From Candidatus Woesearchaeota archaeon (GTDB lineage Archaea; Nanobdellota; Nanobdellia; Woesearchaeales; UBA10216): a stretch of 39,154 bases of DNA. Under the pieces are notes generated by a model. That model did not search any database and had not been told where the DNA came from. It saw only the letters and a program-made list of their open reading frames with translations. Position numbers and translations under genes: made by a program. The stretch is taken from contig NZCN01000006.1 in the NCBI GenBank assembly GCA_002688315.1, positions 1 to 39,154 on the forward strand, written 5' to 3'. Position 1 is the first letter of the stretch; each line of letters opens with the position of its first letter. Below are positions 1 to 7,114 of the stretch, one piece after another.

Positions 1-17
1 AGACCGAAAAGCATAAT

Positions 18-179
18 TTAGGAGTTTTGCGTGTCCTCAGAGCAATTAAGAATTAGTCCTTTATATACCCTATCCGTGTATGTCCAGTGTCCAATGGTAT
101 TTCTCTCGTCGTAAAAATTCTGAAAATCTTTTGGATATCCAGCGAAATATTCAGAAAAATTAATAAACCGTGAGTTCAA
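18..179 (-). CDS. Possible 53-aa hypothetical protein
   Basis: This open frame runs from a TTG codon, preceded directly by the purine-rich GGTGAGGAGAT, to a TAA. The peptide is rich in aromatic residues (it contains FYDERNTIGHWTYTDRV) and has a protein-like composition. I do not recognise it. The start region overlaps a sequence that, read on the other strand, resembles the T-arm and 3' end of a tRNA (about 168-195), so either reading could be right. It could also be the C-terminal remnant of a longer gene. Low confidence. Confidence 0.25.
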   Translation of the reverse strand: MNSRFINFSEYFAGYPKDFQNFYDERNTIGHWTYTDRVYKGLILNCSEDTQNS

Positions 180-216
180 ATCTCCTCACCGGCATACTTT
201 TCTTTTTAAGAATAAA

Positions 217-329
217 CGCCGGGACTGGGACTTTCATGCTTTTGCAGTTTGAACCCAGATATCCTTAAGGAAAGTTGCTATCTTGCAGCGGTTCGAGGCA
301 ACCGAACAGCCAGATTGTTCAACCCCGGC
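217..329 (-). tRNA. tRNA-Ser(CGA) with two introns
   Basis: Read on the minus strand, GCCGGGG (329-323) pairs with TCCCGGC (224-218), followed by G at 217, the discriminator expected for serine tRNA. The D stem GAAC/GTTC encloses a loop with GG. The anticodon stem GTTGC (302-298) pairs perfectly with GCAAC (278-274) only if 12 nt (291-280) are removed at the canonical 37/38 site; the anticodon CGA is at 295-293. A 15-nt variable arm with a short stem (TCC/GGA) marks a class II tRNA. The T stem CTGGG (258-254) pairs with CCCAG (229-225) only if 17 nt (246-230) are removed after TTCAAAC, that is, from within the T-loop. The mature length would be 84 nt. Exact splice boundaries may shift by a base. 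Confidence 0.88.
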
Positions 330-372
330 ATATAAAAGAAAATAACTTGTTGCAATTTAAATGTTTTTAGAA

Positions 373-801
373 TTATTCCGACGATTCTGTTGGAGATGCC
401 AAAAGTTCCATGTAAGACGGCTGAATTCTTAGTATTTCCATTGCAGTTATGATGCCAACCACTGCATTATCACTTACAACAGGGAGATGCTTTATCTTTT
501 TGTTATTAAGCAGTACCATAGCATCGTAAAGGCTTGTTGAAGGCTCAACGGTTATTACCCCTGTAGTCATTATATCTTTTACCATTATTTTATTGGCGTC
601 AACGCCTTTTGCAACTATCTTTCTAGCCAAATCTTTTTCAGTTACTATTCCTGCTAAAGCACTGTTTTCAGTTACAACAGCGCTGCTTACTTTTTCAGCA
701 GCCATTACCTCTGCGCATTCCTTTGCAGTAGTTCTTGGATTTACAGCTACTAAATCCTTATTCATGAACTCTGAAACTGTATAATCTTGTTCTGGTTTCA
801 T
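373..801 (-). CDS. CBS domain protein
   Basis: A 142-aa protein made almost entirely of two CBS repeats (about residues 8-62 and 70-127), seen from the repeated pattern of a fixed residue run (NKDLVAVNPRTT; TTGVITVEPSTS) followed by a helix and a V-x-G-I-V/I-T strand. Such stand-alone CBS pairs usually bind adenine nucleotides and act as sensors for a partner protein; no partner domain is fused here. A TATA-like TTTTTATAAG lies about 26 bp before the ATG, so the message may be leaderless. It is transcribed divergently from the slipin gene. The specific ligand and partner cannot be told from the sequence. Confidence 0.85.
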   Translation of the reverse strand: MKPEQDYTVSEFMNKDLVAVNPRTTAKECAEVMAAEKVSSAVVTENSALAGIVTEKDLARKIVAKGVDANKIMVKDIMTTGVITVEPSTSLYDAMVLLNNKKIKHLPVVSDNAVVGIITAMEILRIQPSYMELLASPTESSE

Positions 802-891
802 ATTAAAAAAAGGATAAGCTCTACTTATAAAAATCTTTTCAAAACAAAATTATTTATATCAGTAAGAAATGCTAACGTTTGGGGTGATTAT

Positions 892-1656
892 GTGGCTATT
901 TTTGGTATATCCGCAATTGTTTATGTCATATTCTTCTTAGCTGCAATTGTATTGCCTGCTGTCTTTAAAATCGTGAACCAGTACGAAAGAGGCGTGAGAT
1001 TCACTCTTGGAAGATTCTCAGGAATAATGAACCCGGGCTTAAGAGTGGTGATTCCTGTTCTTCAGAGCTGGAACAGGATAGACATGCGCATAAGAGCAGT
1101 TGACGTGCCAAGCCAGGACTGTGTAAGCAAAGATAATGTTACTATAAAAGTCAATGCTGTGCTTTACTTCAGAGTAATTGATTCTAAAAACGCCGTCATA
1201 GAGATTGAAAATTTTGGTTTTGCAGTCTCACAACTTGCTCAAACTACTATGAGAAACATTATTGGAGAATTTGAACTTGATGAAATACTTCAAAAAAGGG
1301 AGGAAGTTTCCAGTAAAATAAAATCTATTGTTGACAAGGATACTGACCCGTGGGGAATTAAAGTTGAGAAGATTGAACTTAAGGATATTGCATTGCCGGA
1401 TACAATGAAAAGGGCAATGGCTCACCAGGCAGAGGCAGAACGCGATAGAAGAGCCAGGGTTACTTTAGCGCTTGGTGAACAGCAGGCTGCTACAAAACTA
1501 ACAGAAGCAGGAAGACTTATAGGAAGCCAGCCAGCCGCGTTGCAGCTCAGACTGTTCCAGACAATGTCTGATATTTCTTCAGAAAAGAATAGTACAATCA
1601 TAGTGCCTGTTCCTATTGAACTGATGGAATTCTTCAAGAAAACCAAGGGAACTTAA
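892..1656 (+). CDS. Stomatin/prohibitin-like slipin (SPFH domain)
   Basis: A membrane-anchored SPFH protein of about 254 aa. One N-terminal hydrophobic helix (about residues 3-25) is followed by the band-7 domain with NQYERGVRFTLGRF and a PGLRVVIPVLQ motif typical of slipins, then a charged helical region (AEAERDRRARV) and a C-terminal hydrophobic end. These proteins form oligomeric membrane scaffolds and are often partnered with an NfeD-type protein, which is not seen nearby. I chose the GTG at 892 because GGGGTGAT lies just before it and a TATA box lies at 851-858; the open frame extends upstream to 787 but that part would precede the promoter. The stop codon overlaps the end of the convergent hydrolase gene by 4 bp. 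Confidence 0.87.
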   Translation: MAIFGISAIVYVIFFLAAIVLPAVFKIVNQYERGVRFTLGRFSGIMNPGLRVVIPVLQSWNRIDMRIRAVDVPSQDCVSKDNVTIKVNAVLYFRVIDSKNAVIEIENFGFAVSQLAQTTMRNIIGEFELDEILQKREEVSSKIKSIVDKDTDPWGIKVEKIELKDIALPDTMKRAMAHQAEAERDRRARVTLALGEQQAATKLTEAGRLIGSQPAALQLRLFQTMSDISSEKNSTIIVPVPIELMEFFKKTKGT

Positions 1657-2513
1657 TTTAAATTTTCTCTTAAAAATTTCAAAATTCGTTTCTCGTAGTC
1701 TTTTGCAACATTTCCCGCCATTCCATGATTTGCACCCTCAACAATCCACAGCTCAACATTCTCATTAGCTTTTTTCAATTGATGCGCATTCTCCACAGAT
1801 ATCTGGTCATCAACAGAGCCGTGAACAATCAACAGAGGAATGCCAAGTTCTTTAATACTTTTTTCAGGAGAAACCTCTGCTATGTTAATGCCAAGTAGTA
1901 GCTTGGAAAAAAGTTTAGTTGTAATTACAAACGGAAACTTAAAAGGTCCAAACAAGCCATAGCTTTCTTTAAGCATATTTTCCAAAGAAGCATAACTGCT
2001 TTCTGTAACTACAGCATTTACGTTACTGTTTTTTGCTTCCATTAAAGCAACTGCGCCTCCTAAAGAAAATCCGAAAGCACCCAACTTTGTTTGGTTTCTT
2101 CTGCGCAAATACTTGGTAGCTGCCCTCAAATCTTTTTGCTCGTGAAAGCCAACAGAGCTGTACGAGCCTTTGCTTTTTCCTAAATATCTGAAATCAAACA
2201 AAAACAAATTGAACTCATCGTGCAAGAAGATTGAATGAGGCAGAATATTCCCTTTATCAAAAGGGTAACCGTGCAGCACAATAACTGTTTTATCAGTTTT
2301 CTTGCCTGCCGGAATAAACCACGCGTCTAATTCAACATCGTCTTCAGTTACTAATTTAACGCTTTCATACTTTAAATTCAAATCAGCAGGTGTTACGTGG
2401 CTAACATATTTAGGCGGTCTAATGGCAGAATAAAATGTGAGTAAGGAAACTGCAGTCACCACTAAAACTGCCATTAATAAAATAAGCAACAGTTTGGTAT
2501 AAGGCATACTCAT
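1653..2513 (-). CDS. Membrane-anchored alpha/beta hydrolase
   Basis: A 286-aa serine hydrolase of the prolyl-oligopeptidase/BAAT-like type. An N-terminal hydrophobic segment (about residues 8-30) probably anchors it in the membrane with the catalytic domain outside. The oxyanion motif HGYPFDKG (residue 81 on), nucleophile elbow GFSLGG with Ser150, an acid in HGSVDDQ (Asp235 or Asp236) and the final ANHGM with His263 form a complete catalytic triad. The substrate cannot be inferred. It is convergent with the slipin gene and preceded by a gene-poor region. Confidence 0.85.
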   Translation of the reverse strand: MSMPYTKLLLILLMAVLVVTAVSLLTFYSAIRPPKYVSHVTPADLNLKYESVKLVTEDDVELDAWFIPAGKKTDKTVIVLHGYPFDKGNILPHSIFLHDEFNLFLFDFRYLGKSKGSYSSVGFHEQKDLRAATKYLRRRNQTKLGAFGFSLGGAVALMEAKNSNVNAVVTESSYASLENMLKESYGLFGPFKFPFVITTKLFSKLLLGINIAEVSPEKSIKELGIPLLIVHGSVDDQISVENAHQLKKANENVELWIVEGANHGMAGNVAKDYEKRILKFLRENLN

Positions 2514-2557
2514 TTAGAAATAAAAAGTCTATAAAAGACTTTGTAAAAAATAAAATG

Positions 2558-2569
2558 ATGCCTCGTCCG
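2558..2569. repeat. 12-bp copy of the tRNA-Glu 3' end
   Basis: ATGCCTCGTCCG here is identical to 3056-3067, which on the minus strand is the last 11 bases of the tRNA-Glu gene plus one flanking base. Both copies have the same orientation and bracket about 490 bp that hold no recognisable gene. This is the arrangement expected of an attachment site left by a tRNA-targeting integration, or of a displaced gene edge. Twelve bases alone are not proof. Confidence 0.4.
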
Positions 2570-2645
2570 AGCAATACCAGAAAAGTGAAATATAACCCGT
2601 TTTTCTCTGTTTGTATTCAAATCCTTAAATACTACTGCTCCCCCT

Positions 2646-2810
2646 ATGATAAATATAAATCTTTTTGTTACGGAAGCAGATTCGGATGGCCCAATAGTAA
2701 ATCGGGAGTTGAGTTTAATCTATAAAGGCAAAAATTATTCGTTAATAGATTTCTTTTTATTAGATAGCACATCCAGAATTTTATTTTTTATTTTACTGAA
2801 CTTATCATGA
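2646..2810 (+). CDS. Possible 54-aa hypothetical protein
   Basis: An ATG-started frame that begins about 26-30 bp after a TATA-like CCTTAAATAC, fitting a leaderless archaeal message. The peptide starts MININLFVTEADSDGP and ends in a hydrophobic stretch. I do not recognise it. It overlaps the minus-strand frame 2735-2959, and at most one of the two is likely to be real. Confidence 0.2.
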   Translation: MININLFVTEADSDGPIVNRELSLIYKGKNYSLIDFFLLDSTSRILFFILLNLS

Positions 2811-2959
2811 ACCCATAGAGAATCAGAAGCTATTCCGCCACCCATACCTCCCATTATACCATCCCCTATTTTTTTACGTTCAAAATAAAGTCCAGTGCCA
2901 CCATCATTTCCAGGCCAAGCAATTTTACAGGTACGGCTAGGTATATTTGACCTCCCCAA
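2735..2959 (-). CDS. Possible 74-aa hypothetical protein
   Basis: An open frame starting at TTG, with the strong ribosome-binding sequence GGAGGGTGA abutting it and a TATA-like TTATATA about 50 bp upstream. The peptide has a glycine-rich middle (IMGGMGGGIASDS) and a lysine-rich C-terminal helix. No family is recognised. The zero spacing between the Shine-Dalgarno sequence and TTG is odd, which lowers confidence. Confidence 0.3.
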   Translation of the reverse strand: MGRSNIPSRTCKIAWPGNDGGTGLYFERKKIGDGIMGGMGGGIASDSLWVHDKFSKIKNKILDVLSNKKKSINE

Positions 2960-3056
2960 TCACCCTCCATAATCAGATAGGCTAAGTGTGCCGCTTAAAA
3001 ATTTTTTGTATATAAGCATTTGAGAAAAAGCGGCCATTATTTCACTTAATAAGGAA

Positions 3057-3172
3057 TGCCTCGTCCGGGATTCGAACCCGGGTCTCGGCCTTTCTTCTGT
3101 GCTCGAAAGGGCCGAATGATTCTCCGGAACGGATTTTACTTGATCCGTTGGGCCGGACTACACCAACGAGGC
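3057..3172 (-). tRNA. tRNA-Glu(UUC) with two introns
   Basis: On the minus strand GCCTCGT (3172-3166) pairs with ACGAGGC (3064-3058), with A73 at 3057. The T-arm CCGGG-TTCGAAT-CCCGG is intact. The anticodon stem CGGCC (3114-3110) pairs with GGCCG (3090-3086), with anticodon TTC at 3107-3105, once 12 nt (3103-3092) are removed at 37/38. The D arm GTGTAGTCCGGCC (3163-3151) is separated from its 3' half AATCAT (3121-3116) by 29 nt (3150-3122) containing the hairpin AACGGAT/ATCCGTT, best explained as a second intron in the D-loop near position 20/21. The mature length is 75 nt. The GGUGUAGUCCGGCC D-loop sequence is typical of archaeal Glu/Asp tRNAs. Confidence 0.88.
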
Positions 3173-3278
3173 ATTGGGTATTTTGAGGCAAGGAATGCTT
3201 TTTAAAGGTTATTACTATTCTTGGAATCTCTGCAAAACTTTAAATAACTAATGGACTAACTAATTTACTGAGGTTTAA

Positions 3279-3881
3279 ATGGATAAAATAACTGTAACTT
3301 ATGACTCGATTTTTGAAATTTTAATGAGAGAGAAAAGCAAAGAAGAACTGCAGAAACTAAGCCCTGAATTCTTTAAAGACCTGGTTAAATATGTTTCTGA
3401 TAAAAGAAAATCAGCCAGTAGTGAAGCTACAGACACTTTTTCACTTGAAGAAAAAGAAAGAGCATCAAAACAACTGCAAAACATAAAAAGAATGATGACA
3501 GAACTTTATGAAAGGCGTGAAAAGAAGATTATGAACATGTCTATGATACGATCAAGAACAGGCGCAGATATAATAGACACTACTCCTTTGCTTTCAGAAG
3601 AAAAAATGTTCTTCGACGCTATTGTTGCACAGCTGGATTATTACAGAAACAGTATCTTATTCAAGCTGCTTAATGCGCAGCCAATGTCTGCAGAAGAAAA
3701 ACCTGAAATTCCTGAAACGAAAAAAAATACAAAACTAATCAGGTTTTTGCATGATGTCCCTAAATTTGTAGGAAAAGAGCTTGAAGTGTACGGGCCGTTT
3801 GTAGAGGAAGACATGGCAAATATACCTTCAGAAATGGCTGACATACTAATTAAAAAAGGTCGTGCAGAAGAAGTTACGTGA
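3279..3881 (+). CDS. GINS complex subunit Gins51/Sld5-like
   Basis: A 200-aa subunit of the archaeal GINS complex, which bridges the MCM helicase and the RecJ-like/Cdc45 protein at replication forks. The N-terminal half is the helical A domain (to about residue 115). The C-terminal 50 residues form the small beta B domain, recognised from LIRFLHDVPKFVG, ELEVYGPF and the following NIPSEMADILIKKGRAEE, in the A-then-B order of Gins51. A TATA box (CTTTAAATAAC, about 3239-3249) and GAGGT ahead of the ATG support the start. A bidirectional terminator-like hairpin follows, separating it from the convergent L44e gene. Confidence 0.87.
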   Translation: MDKITVTYDSIFEILMREKSKEELQKLSPEFFKDLVKYVSDKRKSASSEATDTFSLEEKERASKQLQNIKRMMTELYERREKKIMNMSMIRSRTGADIIDTTPLLSEEKMFFDAIVAQLDYYRNSILFKLLNAQPMSAEEKPEIPETKKNTKLIRFLHDVPKFVGKELEVYGPFVEEDMANIPSEMADILIKKGRAEEVT

Positions 3882-3925
3882 ACAAATCCATGTTCTAACT
3901 TTGAAACTGTTTTCTCCTTCCTTTA

Positions 3926-3971
3926 TTTTTTTCTTACTCTCCTTAACTAGTTAGAGGAGAGTGAGAAAAAA
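3926..3971. terminator. Bidirectional terminator-like hairpin
   Basis: ACTCTCCT (3936-3943) and AGGAGAGT (3955-3962) pair across an 11-nt loop. The stem is flanked by a T-run on the left and an A-run on the right, so either strand reads as a hairpin followed by U residues. It lies between the convergent GINS and L44e genes. Confidence 0.6.
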
Positions 3972-3999
3972 GAAGCAGCGAAAAACAGAGTTTGAAAAT

Positions 4000-4308
4000 T
4001 TAAGTAAACTCAATCTTTTTAATTCTGAAGCCAGAGCTTTGCGTTTGTGTTTTCTTGCAAACACTGCATTGATACCTTAAATCAGTCTTCTTTGTCTGCT
4101 TCTTTCCTGTCATCTTCCACTTGGTAACTGCAGGCTTTGAGTACCTTCCCAAGTTTCCTTTTCCCCTGGCTCTTCCACGGAGTTTTGCTCTCATTTTAGA
4201 ACCGTATTTAAGCGAGCTTGGGCTTTTTCTTTTAACTGAAGAAACTTTATGCTCTGTATGCTTATTACACTTAGGACAGTACTTTTTCCTGGTTTTAGGC
4301 ATTTTCAT
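4000..4308 (-). CDS. rpl44e: 50S ribosomal protein L44e
   Basis: A ribosomal large-subunit protein of about 100 aa. The zinc ribbon is visible as CPKCNKHTEHKV near the N-terminus and CSVCKKTQTQ near the C-terminus, with a very basic glycine-rich middle (KLRGRARGKGNLGRYSKP). L44e contacts 23S rRNA near the E site. Translation may start at the first ATG (MKMPK) or at the ATG two codons on (MPKTRKKYC), the latter matching the family's usual start. In many archaea the next gene is S27e; here it is absent and L44e stands alone. Confidence 0.95.
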   Translation of the reverse strand: MKMPKTRKKYCPKCNKHTEHKVSSVKRKSPSSLKYGSKMRAKLRGRARGKGNLGRYSKPAVTKWKMTGKKQTKKTDLRYQCSVCKKTQTQSSGFRIKKIEFT

Positions 4309-4435
4309 AGAGTTATGAGAAAAATAGTGTGTTTAAAAATATATTGATTGTTTCCCTGTTTCAAAGTTTCATATAACATCTTACTTTATCATACGAACAG
4401 AAACTTTTTTATAGGAAATATAATTTTTATTTGGT

Positions 4436-5272
4436 ATGAAAGAGCGTGTTACTCTTACACTTGATTCCAACTTACTTAGAGAAATCGACCACAAAATAGA
4501 CGGGCATAGGATAAAAAGCAGATCCCATGCAATTGAACTCACTTTAATGCAGAGTTATGGCGCAAGTGTTCCTAAAACTGCGTTGATACTTGCAGGCGGC
4601 ATAGGAACAAGATTGCAGCCAATAACATTTGAAGTGCCAAAACCATTGCTGACTGTACATGACAAAACACTTTTGGAGCATTTGTTTGACTTATTCAAAA
4701 AATACGGAATAAAAAACATAATTCTGTCAATTGGCTATAAAGGAGAAAAAATTAAAGAAGCTATAGGTAATGGCAGAAAATTCGGAGTGAATGTAACTTA
4801 TGTCGAAGAGTCAAAAGCGCTAGGAACAGCAGGACCTCTAAAACTCGCTAAACCCTTTTTGACTGATACATTTATTGTTTCAAATGCAGACGAACTCAAA
4901 GAACTTGACCTGATGGATATGTATATTTTCCATAAAGAAAATAAGGCAACTGCAACCATAGCATTGGCTTCTGTTCAGGATCCGAGCGCTTACGGTGTTG
5001 CTAAGCTTCAAGGTAACCGCATACTTGAGTTTATTGAGAAACCAAAAAAAGAAAACGCACCTTCCAATCTTATAAATTCAGGAATATATATTCTTGAACC
5101 TGAAGTTATAGACCTGATACCAGACGGCTTTTCAATGCTTGAGAAAGATATTTTCCCAAGACTAGCACGCGAAGGAAGGCTTTACGGCTATCCTTTTTCC
5201 GGCCAGTGGTTAAATACAGGAACGCTAGAATTGTATGAGCAAGCGATAAAAGAATGGAAAGATATTTCGTGA
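4436..5272 (+). CDS. RHH-nucleotidyltransferase fusion (sugar-1-P nucleotidyltransferase)
   Basis: A 278-aa protein. Residues 1-42 look like a ribbon-helix-helix DNA-binding domain (ERVTLTLDSNLLREIDHKI then KSRSHAIELTLMQ). Residues 47-278 are a nucleotidyltransferase with LILAGGIGTRLQPITFEVPKPLL, a GTAGPL loop and a NADE motif in the place of the usual NGD. The catalytic domain would join a sugar-1-phosphate and an NTP to make an NDP-sugar. Near the C-terminus WLNTGT replaces the usual W-x-D-x-G-T, so the second metal-binding Asp is Asn. It lies 4 bp before the phosphohexomutase, so the pair should feed surface-glycan precursor synthesis. The RHH domain suggests either self-regulation or a scaffold role. 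Confidence 0.83.
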   Translation: MKERVTLTLDSNLLREIDHKIDGHRIKSRSHAIELTLMQSYGASVPKTALILAGGIGTRLQPITFEVPKPLLTVHDKTLLEHLFDLFKKYGIKNIILSIGYKGEKIKEAIGNGRKFGVNVTYVEESKALGTAGPLKLAKPFLTDTFIVSNADELKELDLMDMYIFHKENKATATIALASVQDPSAYGVAKLQGNRILEFIEKPKKENAPSNLINSGIYILEPEVIDLIPDGFSMLEKDIFPRLAREGRLYGYPFSGQWLNTGTLELYEQAIKEWKDIS

Positions 5273-5276
5273 TTCT

Positions 5277-6611
5277 ATGAGCCTATTCAAAGCGTATGAC
5301 ATACGGGGCGTATATGGTGAAGATTTAACAGATGAAATTGCATACAAATTTGGAAGAGCTTTTGTAAGCTTTCTTAAGTGCAAAGTTGTGGTAGTGGGAA
5401 GAGACATGCGCGATACTTCTCCAAAAATAGAAGAAAAACTTATCCAAGGCCTTACTGACCAAGGAGCAGATGTTGTAAGAATAGGTATGGCAACAACTCC
5501 AATGCTTTACTTTGCTACTGCAAAATTTGGGTATGATGCAGGAATAAACGTAACAGCCTCTCACAACCCAGCAAAGTACAACGGCTTCAAACTTGTACGA
5601 AAAGATGCTGTTCCGATAAGCGGAGACACTGGTATATATGAAATGCGCGACTTGGTTAATGAAGGGAAATTTGAAGATGTTGAGAAAAAAGGAAATGTAA
5701 CTGAGCGAGCTGGTGTTCTTGATGAATACATAAAAAACGCGCTTTCTTCTGTTGATGTTAGCAATCTAAAAAAATTCAAAATAGTTGTTGATACAGCCAA
5801 TGGAATGGGGGGATTAGTGATTCCTGATTTGTTGGGCAAAGTTCCGTGCGAATTTGAACACATGTTTCCGGAGTTGGATGGAACTTTCCCAAACCATGAA
5901 GCAAATCCTTTGAAAGCAGAAACTCTAAGATGGCTCCAGGCAGAAGTTAAAAACAAAAACGCAAACTTAGGAGTTGCGTTTGACGGCGATGCAGACCGCA
6001 TAGGCTTTGTTGATGAAAAAGGAGAAATAGTTCCAATGGACTTGTTCACAGCATTAATCGCAATGGAATTATTAAAGCACAACAAAGGAGCAAAAATACT
6101 TCACGACTTAAGATCAAGCAAAGCAGTTTCTGAAACCATAACCTCAAATGGAGGGCAGGCAATAGAAACAAGAGTAGGCCACTCATTCATAAAAGCGCAC
6201 ATGAGAGAAGAGAAGGCGGCATTTGCAGGAGAAGTCTCAGGACATTATTATCTTCAGAGCAATTACTACATAGAATCGCCTTACATTGTGATGCTGCTTC
6301 TGTTAAAGCTTATGACTGAAACAAACAAGCCGCTTTCAGAACTTATGAAGCCACTTAAAAAATATTTCAATACAGGAGAAGTTAATTTTGAAGTTAAAGA
6401 CAAAGAAGCTGCAATGGAAAAAGTAAAGCAAGCATTCCCAGACGCAAAGCGAGTTTACAATCTTGACGGGTTAAGCATGATATTTGATGACTGGTGGCTG
6501 AACTTACGGCCTTCCAATACTGAATCACTTCTTCGATTAAATCTAGAAGCAAACACTGCTGAGAAGAGAGACGAAATGAAAGAGAAAATTATTGGAATTC
6601 TAGAAAGCTGA
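5277..6611 (+). CDS. Phosphomannomutase/phosphoglucomutase
   Basis: A 444-aa alpha-D-phosphohexomutase that converts hexose-6-phosphate to hexose-1-phosphate. The active-site phosphoserine is in TASHNPAKYNGFK, the metal-binding loop is DGDADR, the sugar-binding loop is in GEVSGHYY, and the phosphate-binding C-terminal domain has RPSNTES. All four domains are present and the length is normal. It follows the nucleotidyltransferase gene at 4 bp and would supply its substrate. Mannose, glucose or glucosamine specificity cannot be separated by eye. Confidence 0.92.
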   Translation: MSLFKAYDIRGVYGEDLTDEIAYKFGRAFVSFLKCKVVVVGRDMRDTSPKIEEKLIQGLTDQGADVVRIGMATTPMLYFATAKFGYDAGINVTASHNPAKYNGFKLVRKDAVPISGDTGIYEMRDLVNEGKFEDVEKKGNVTERAGVLDEYIKNALSSVDVSNLKKFKIVVDTANGMGGLVIPDLLGKVPCEFEHMFPELDGTFPNHEANPLKAETLRWLQAEVKNKNANLGVAFDGDADRIGFVDEKGEIVPMDLFTALIAMELLKHNKGAKILHDLRSSKAVSETITSNGGQAIETRVGHSFIKAHMREEKAAFAGEVSGHYYLQSNYYIESPYIVMLLLLKLMTETNKPLSELMKPLKKYFNTGEVNFEVKDKEAAMEKVKQAFPDAKRVYNLDGLSMIFDDWWLNLRPSNTESLLRLNLEANTAEKRDEMKEKIIGILES

Positions 6612-6760
6612 AAATTTTTCATATATTTTGAAAATCTTCCAAGTTGTTTAAATACCAATTGAAAAACTTTCGGAATAACTGTAATAATTTGCGGTTTTGC
6701 CGGAAATTTTGCGGAAAACACGCAGGAAGATTTAAATAGATCAAAATGTAGGTTGATTTT

Positions 6761-6892
6761 ATGTCTGAAGAAGATTTTTGGAAAAAAGTTGAACAATATA
6801 TGGGTAAAAGTATAGCTGAAGAGATAAAGAGTGGTGAAATATGGAAGGAGAAAAAGAAGCAAACAAAAAAAGGGCTTTCTGCTTGGTTCTAG
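6761..6892 (+). CDS. Small hypothetical protein, 43 aa
   Basis: ATG follows GGTTGAT at a normal distance and lies about 25 bp downstream of the TATA box TTTAAATA (6731-6738), which is strong context for a small gene. The peptide starts MSEEDFWKKVEQYMGKS and is acidic and helical at first, then lysine-rich, ending in AWF. It overlaps the next small frame (6841-7056) by about 50 bp in another phase. Either the two are overlapping genes, or one ancestral gene has been split by a frameshift. No family recognised. Confidence 0.45.
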   Translation: MSEEDFWKKVEQYMGKSIAEEIKSGEIWKEKKKQTKKGLSAWF

Positions 6893-7056
6893 AAAATTAT
6901 ACGAGTGTAAGTAATACTGTAATAAGGATTAAACCTATAAACTATAAAATGCCTCGCACCGAGATAATTCTTTTAGTTGAAGCATGGTTGGAACGTTTCA
7001 AACAAGATTTTAGTGATGCCGTTCAAAGCAGTATTGGTTCTATTGAGGATAGATAA
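6841..7056 (+). CDS. Hypothetical protein, 71 aa
   Basis: ATG is preceded by GGTGAAAT, a good ribosome-binding site lying inside the upstream small gene. The peptide is basic at the N-terminus (EGEKEANKKRAF) and ends in a predicted amphipathic helix (VEAWLERFKQDFSDAV). It has no recognised family. An internal ATG (MPRTEIILLVE) with an AT-rich promoter-like upstream could give a 35-aa product instead. Confidence 0.4.
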   Translation: MEGEKEANKKRAFCLVLENYTSVSNTVIRIKPINYKMPRTEIILLVEAWLERFKQDFSDAVQSSIGSIEDR

Positions 7057-7114
7057 AATTTAGAATAAAAACAGAAACCCTTAAAAACAAAAATCTAATT
7101 CTTTTGTGTTATAT

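Larger units (their letters stand above)
2570..3056. other. Gene-poor stretch between hydrolase and tRNA-Glu
   Basis: No known gene is recognised. Two small overlapping open frames on opposite strands (2646-2810 plus, 2735-2959 minus) are the only coding candidates and are listed separately. Both edges carry the tRNA-Glu 3'-end repeat. Two TATA-like sequences (about 2611-2620 plus, about 3007-3015 minus) suggest that something is transcribed. Confidence 0.5.

Noticed and set aside
6612-6760. A small RNA after a TATA-like element near 6647
   Set aside because: Only short repeats such as TTTTGC(C)GG are seen; no stable fold or start codon that would support a feature.
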